DNA of 64,000 nt from an uncultured Muribaculaceae bacterium (GTDB taxonomy: Bacteria > Bacteroidota > Bacteroidia > Bacteroidales > Muribaculaceae). Every line of letters begins with the position of its first letter. Position 1 is the first letter of the stretch. Under the pieces are notes generated by a model, which did not search any database, had not been told where the DNA came from, and saw nothing but the letters and a program-made list of their open reading frames with translations. A program made the position numbers and the translations under genes. Below are positions 60,930 through 64,000 of the stretch, piece by piece. The stretch spans positions 1 through 64,000 of the forward strand of contig CAJTWL010000011.1 of assembly GCA_910579845.1 (NCBI GenBank), written 5' to 3'.

Positions 60930-61327
60930 TTAAACTTTGATTAAGCTTCTGAGTTTGTTGAGTAAGTCATTTGTTAAGGCTAATGTTTCATAGATCTCAT
61001 CTTTTTCATATGCAAAGATATCCCCGTAGTCCCCTTGTTGCCTCATAGAGAAAAGCTTATTTATTAATTTGGAATCATCTTTAGTTAAGATCCCCTTTTT
61101 TACATAATTCAAATTAATTAAACGCTGTATTCCTGCATGAGTCTGTGTAAGAGCTCCATCGTTTATAAGAAGGGCAGATGCCATATGAAATATTGCATAA
61201 TATAGTCGATTGGCATATAAACTTAAATGCCCTAATTTCAGCACATCTTCAGCTTCGATTATGTGTTGAGGGATTTCTCTATGCGATAATTGACTATTGC
61301 AATTCTGTCTTCTTCAGTTATTCCCAT
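60930..61327 (-). pseudogene. frameshifted HEPN-domain protein
   Basis: The proper start is ATG at 61327 (MGITEEDRIAIVNYRIEKSLNT), overlapping the nucleotidyltransferase stop by 10 bp. That frame hits TAA at 61259-61261. The remainder continues in another frame as IEAEDVLKLGHLSLYANRLYYAIFH, with a later RQQGDYGD (R-x-x-G-D-Y type) and a coherent 104-residue HEPN body. A single-base loss near 61257-61262 explains this. It is the partner of the adjacent nucleotidyltransferase in an MNT-HEPN-type pair. A GTG at 61244 might still start the C-terminal part. Confidence 0.8.
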
Positions 61328-61641
61328 AGTAAGATTCCTTCTGTGTTGATGTTTTGATACAGTAGTGAATGATGTTGATGTTCATCCATATCGGAATAAG
61401 TTGAGACAATCGGGTTTATTTCAACTTGCAGATTCCATCCCAATTCTTTGAATGGATAACCGTAATTGTCAATATCCGCCAGACTTCTTTTTTGTTTGTT
61501 TAACAGAATTAGCAGATCCCAGTCCGAATCCTCTCGTTCAGTTCCTCGAGCGCGTGAACCGAAGAGAATAATCTTGGCATCCTTAGGCAGAATCTTATTT
61601 GCCAGATGTCTGATTGATTTTATAATATTCTGTTGGTTCAT
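61318..61641 (-). CDS. MNT-type minimal nucleotidyltransferase
   Basis: With the ATG at 61641 (MNQQNIIKSIRHLANK), the protein has 107 residues. The Pol-beta nucleotidyltransferase motif is IILFGSRARGTEREDSDWDLLILL, with G-S and the D-x-D pair. In MNT-HEPN pairs this protein modifies the HEPN partner by nucleotide transfer. The longer frame upstream of this Met (to 61761) runs through a promoter hairpin and is rejected. It overlaps the HEPN start by 10 bp. Confidence 0.9.
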   Translation of the reverse strand: MNQQNIIKSIRHLANKILPKDAKIILFGSRARGTEREDSDWDLLILLNKQKRSLADIDNYGYPFKELGWNLQVEINPIVSTYSDMDEHQHHSLLYQNINTEGILLWE

Positions 61642-61684
61642 AATACTTTTGTTATAAGTAACTGAATGGAGTAAGCTTACCCTG

Positions 61685-61749
61685 CAAATATACGGAGAAG
61701 TCGAGAGCAAAGCAAAATTTATTTTGCTTTGCCGAGCGCCGAGTATATT
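61685..61749 (-). promoter_or_regulatory. promoter inside a long hairpin upstream of MNT-HEPN
   Basis: On the minus strand, TTTG (61713-61716), 20 bp, then TATATTTG (61685-61692) is a good promoter. The -33 lies in a perfect 12-bp hairpin (GCAAAGCAAAAT, TT, ATTTTGCTTTGC, 61707-61732), and outer arms AATATAC/GTATATT pair too. This sequence style is common in Bacteroidales gaps. Confidence 0.65.
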
Positions 61750-61862
61750 GGGCGAAGCCAAATATACGGAGAATATTCAACGAAACAAAATAGCGGTTGT
61801 CGGCTGAAAGCCGGTCCGCGGTAGCTAAGCTAATTATGTGAGTCAAATATATAAGTAAGTAA

Positions 61863-62048
61863 TAAGTAAGTGATAAAAATTAATGAACATATAAAACGCG
61901 GTTATTTCTTGACGGATTTTGCCGTGGAGGGATGGAGCATACTCTCGTATGCGACTGACCGACAAGGTGAAAGACGCAATAAATAGCAAGGTTTATGGTT
62001 CAAGATCAATTCATTTACATATATCGTTTAATTTTTATTACTTACTTA
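61863..62048. repeat. dispersed repeat, copy B, with terminal inverted repeats
   Basis: A 186-bp element begins TAAGTAAGTGATAAAAATTAA and ends with its complement (20 of 21 bases). The internal 130 bp matches copy A at 42116-42244. The right end overlaps a further palindrome (about 62018-62064). The internal segment reads RDGAYSRMRLTDKVKDAINSK and shows codon-like differences from copy A. The gap 61750-62099 holds nothing else gene-like. Confidence 0.8.
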
Positions 62049-62099
62049 AAAATTAAGCGATATATCTGCTAATGTAATTTGTCGATTCGCCATGATGTT

Positions 62100-62444
62100 T
62101 TATAGCACGGCGGCGATATTACGAATTGAGGAAAGACGCTTCATAAAAGATGCATCTGATTTTACCATTTGCAGATTATAATCGCTTTGCAGATTAAGCA
62201 ATAGCTCAGCCGGTATGTTCAAGGCTGCTTCTATAAGTAATGCTATTTCTGTATTAATCCCTCTCTTACCTTTGATTATCTCATTAAGCAGAGAAGGTTT
62301 GACACCGATACTTTCAGCGAGTTTTGCCTGTGTTAGACTGTATGCCTCAAGTTCATCCTTGATAAGTTCTCCCGGATGAGTAGGCTCAAACGGAGTAAGA
62401 TTGTTTGCTATCATATCTGGAGCAACACCTTGTAATGTAATCAT
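62100..62444 (-). CDS. higA: HigA-type antitoxin, XRE helix-turn-helix
   Basis: The 114-residue protein (start at 62444, 1 bp after the toxin stop; a start 10 codons earlier would overlap higB) contains the HigA signature THPGELIKDELEAYSLTQAKLAESIG and a helix-turn-helix, VKPSLLNEIIKGKRGI. Toxin-first gene order is typical of higBA. It probably represses its own promoter at the palindrome 62802-62823. Confidence 0.9.
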   Translation of the reverse strand: MITLQGVAPDMIANNLTPFEPTHPGELIKDELEAYSLTQAKLAESIGVKPSLLNEIIKGKRGINTEIALLIEAALNIPAELLLNLQSDYNLQMVKSDASFMKRLSSIRNIAAVL

Positions 62445-62445
62445 A

Positions 62446-62763
62446 TCAATCGTAATGGTTTGAGAGTTCAACAATATTACAGATAGTCAGAATCGGCTCT
62501 TCGGTGGTTTCTCGCATAGTAAACTCTATTCTGTACTGGTCATTGACCTTAATGGAAAAACGCCCTGCATTACTTCCTTTTAATGCCTCAAAATTCAAAG
62601 AGTTGATGCGAAACAAGTCCTCTTTACGAGAAGCCCATTTCAAGTAATCTATTCCGCGTTTATAACGTTTGACTACATCAGATCTGTAACGATGTTTCTT
62701 GTCGTTACAGACTCCTTTGGTATAGAGGTCTCTTAAATATTCTTGTCCGAATTCAACTATCAT
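62446..62763 (-). CDS. higB: HigB/RelE-type mRNA interferase toxin
   Basis: The 105-residue basic protein begins IVEFGQEYLRDLYTKG and ends with the beta-strand segment DQYRIEFTMRE...ILTICNIVELSNHYD. This is the RelE/HigB fold; KVNDQYRIEF is a family hallmark, and the substrates are ribosome-bound mRNAs. It lies upstream of higA with no gap, so the pair is intact. Confidence 0.9.
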   Translation of the reverse strand: MIVEFGQEYLRDLYTKGVCNDKKHRYRSDVVKRYKRGIDYLKWASRKEDLFRINSLNFEALKGSNAGRFSIKVNDQYRIEFTMRETTEEPILTICNIVELSNHYD

Positions 62764-62780
62764 ATTACCGTATTACGATG

Positions 62781-62823
62781 CAAAGATATAAAAAGTTCTC
62801 AAACTTCACAAATTTGTGAAGTT
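62781..62823 (-). promoter_or_regulatory. higBA promoter and palindromic operator
   Basis: TTTG (62809-62812), 20 bp, then TATCTTTG (62781-62788) lies 18 bp upstream of the higB ATG. A perfect 22-bp palindrome at 62802-62823 (half-site AACTTCACAAA) covers the -33 box, so a bound repressor would block the promoter. Confidence 0.82.
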
Positions 62824-62889
62824 GATTCCCTATAAAAGCAAACGTATTACATAGAAAAATTTGTGGCTGTCGTAAGTCAAGAGTACTTA

Positions 62890-63038
62890 GAGAGTGTTTG
62901 AATTTAAACCAAATTAAACATAAATAAAGAGAATGAATATTTTTGATTTCATCACAAATGATCCTTCGGGCGCTTTTCCAAAGATTCAATCGGTCACATA
63001 GCCCGCTATGCTCCCTTCTGAAAAATCCAAACACTCTC
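62890..63038. mobile_element. 149-bp MITE, IS5-family-like
   Basis: Terminal inverted repeats GAGAGTGTTTGAATTT and (inverted) GAGAGTGTTTGGATTT bound 149 bp, flanked on both sides by TTA, fitting the TNA target duplication of the IS5/IS1031 group. There is no transposase. A 22-codon frame (MNIFDFITNDPSGAFPKIQSVT) inside is not convincing. Confidence 0.78.
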
Positions 63039-63074
63039 TTAGAAACTGTTTATTATTTAACATACGTTGCTGTA

Positions 63075-63189
63075 ACCGGACGTTTGGGAGGGCGGTTTGT
63101 CCCAAACCGCTGAAAATTCCGAGTCGAATAGGGAGCTTGGGGACAAACTCCCCTCCCAAGCATCGGGTACAACCTACACCGTAGGATTA
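63075..63189. repeat. two-hairpin structured repeat, copy 4
   Basis: Hairpin 1 GCGGTTTG-TCC-CAAACCGC is perfect. Hairpin 2 GGGAGCTTG-GGGA-CAAACTCCC has one mismatch. The outer arms match copy 3, and a third stem CCTAC/GTAGG follows. It is 36 bp right of the MITE. Confidence 0.88.
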
Positions 63190-63277
63190 ACGAACCATTG
63201 TGTAGTTCCAAAAAGACACTCAAAATGCCTGAAAGAAACACTATATAAAATTTTTCGTAATAAATTTAAACAGGCTC

Positions 63278-64000
63278 TTACAGATTGAATTTCTTTGTAA
63301 ATATCTTATCTGCTGTGGAGATCTTCAGAATTACGATTCCTTTGTAGTTGCTTATAATATCCGAAACAATGTATTTGTTGTTCGCCGTTAGAAGAATGTT
63401 GTTTCGGGATTCTATTAAATTCCCGTATTGGTCAAATATCTGAATGTTTATCGGTTCATTAGTTTCATAGCCATTGTATGACTCGATGACGATCTGACCT
63501 GATTCAACGGTTACATTTAAATTATCCTCAAGTTTAGGTTGCTGTTCATAGATGTCAAAGTCTGAAGATAGTGTTTTAAGGTATTCTTTCACATTCCTCA
63601 TCATATTGCATTGGATGGGAGAGTATGTATTACTCTTGTTAATACCCTTGGCTTTTTTCAATGCAATTGCATTCCTGCGAATCTTATTGAGAGTGCCGTC
63701 GATTTCTCCTAATTTATCGAAAATAAGTATTGCAGGCAGTTCATTATCTTTTAATAAATCAAAGACAATGAATTTACATTCAGGATGAGTATTATAATAT
63801 GACATCAGCTCTTTAAATTCCTGACAATCTCTCAGAATATCGGGATTGCTGTGGATGCTTCCTTTGACATTATCACTGAATTCAGCATACAGTGACTCAA
63901 ATTCCTGTTTAGTCTTATTGTCGATATCGTTAATAAGTTCCTTGAGTGTGGCGAGTTCATCTGAATCAAAATCAATGCCAATCAATTCAGGATAATACAA
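63278..64000 (-). CDS. C-terminal part of a secreted protein with sorting tail
   Basis: A 240-residue frame runs off the right edge, so the N terminus and any signal peptide are missing. A helical part (about 1-150) is followed by a beta-rich tail, NLNVTVESGQIVIES...IFDQYGNLIESRNN...VSDIISNYKGIVILKI, which resembles type IX secretion C-terminal domains. The function is unknown. It lies beside repeat copy 4. Confidence 0.6.
   Translation of the reverse strand: MYYPELIGIDFDSDELATLKELINDIDNKTKQEFESLYAEFSDNVKGSIHSNPDILRDCQEFKELMSYYNTHPECKFIVFDLLKDNELPAILIFDKLGEIDGTLNKIRRNAIALKKAKGINKSNTYSPIQCNMMRNVKEYLKTLSSDFDIYEQQPKLEDNLNVTVESGQIVIESYNGYETNEPINIQIFDQYGNLIESRNNILLTANNKYIVSDIISNYKGIVILKISTADKIFTKKFNL

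Noticed and set aside
61652..61846. 64-codon minus-strand frame over the promoter hairpin
   Set aside because: It is made from hairpin repeat sequence and includes the promoter.
62765..63034. 89-codon minus-strand frame across the MITE
   Set aside because: It spans the TIRs and higBA promoter; no homology expected.

Overview
The window looks like a Bacteroidales chromosome segment, and a Muribaculaceae-type gut bacterium is the best guess. The evidence is the Bacteroidota promoter form (TTTG, 19-21 bp, TAnnTTTG) upstream of many genes, C-terminal type IX secretion-like tails on secreted proteins, GLUG-repeat surface proteins, SulP and MgtE transporters, and short AT-rich gaps. The family assignment is inference; no rRNA is present. 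Left part (1-15.3 kb): rpsT between two tRNA-Glu genes, a TGS/uridine-kinase-like nucleoside kinase, mgtE, mutS, then two large secreted proteins on the minus strand (a 2062-residue GLUG protein and an M6 metalloprotease). A 2.1-kb islet follows at 15.28-17.43 kb: a hipBA toxin-antitoxin pair and a surface-protein tail remnant, bracketed by a 143-bp direct repeat of the 3' end of guaA. Centre (17.3-41.3 kb): a very large nucleotide-biosynthesis block. Minus-strand purE-purL-purM-purH-purD-purB-purA-guaB-guaA makes purines from AIR to AMP and GMP. Upstream of it, pyrCK-pyrD-pyrF-pyrE-pyrB makes UMP, with divergent carA-carB supplying carbamoyl phosphate. A long PurF-type amidotransferase lies at 42.7 kb and apt at 48 kb. 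Two enzymes have unusual architecture: PyrC is fused to PyrK, and PyrB carries a PyrI-type zinc ribbon. The purE leader looks like an attenuator. Right part (41.3-64 kb): housekeeping genes (ybeY, mnmG with a parS-like site just after it, apt, uvrC), an OmpA-family lipoprotein, a SulP transporter, a VOC protein, a fructokinase-sorbitol-dehydrogenase-like pair, an FAD oxidoreductase, a calcineurin-like phosphoesterase and an MBL-fold lipoprotein. The last 4 kb is accessory DNA with a broken nucleotidyltransferase-HEPN pair, a higBA pair and several small inverted-repeat elements. Gaps contain several repeat families not explained by genes: a folded two-hairpin element (four copies, with base-pair-preserving differences), 9-bp-period arrays (four loci), a dispersed TIR element (two copies), an IS5-like MITE, and hairpins carrying promoters.
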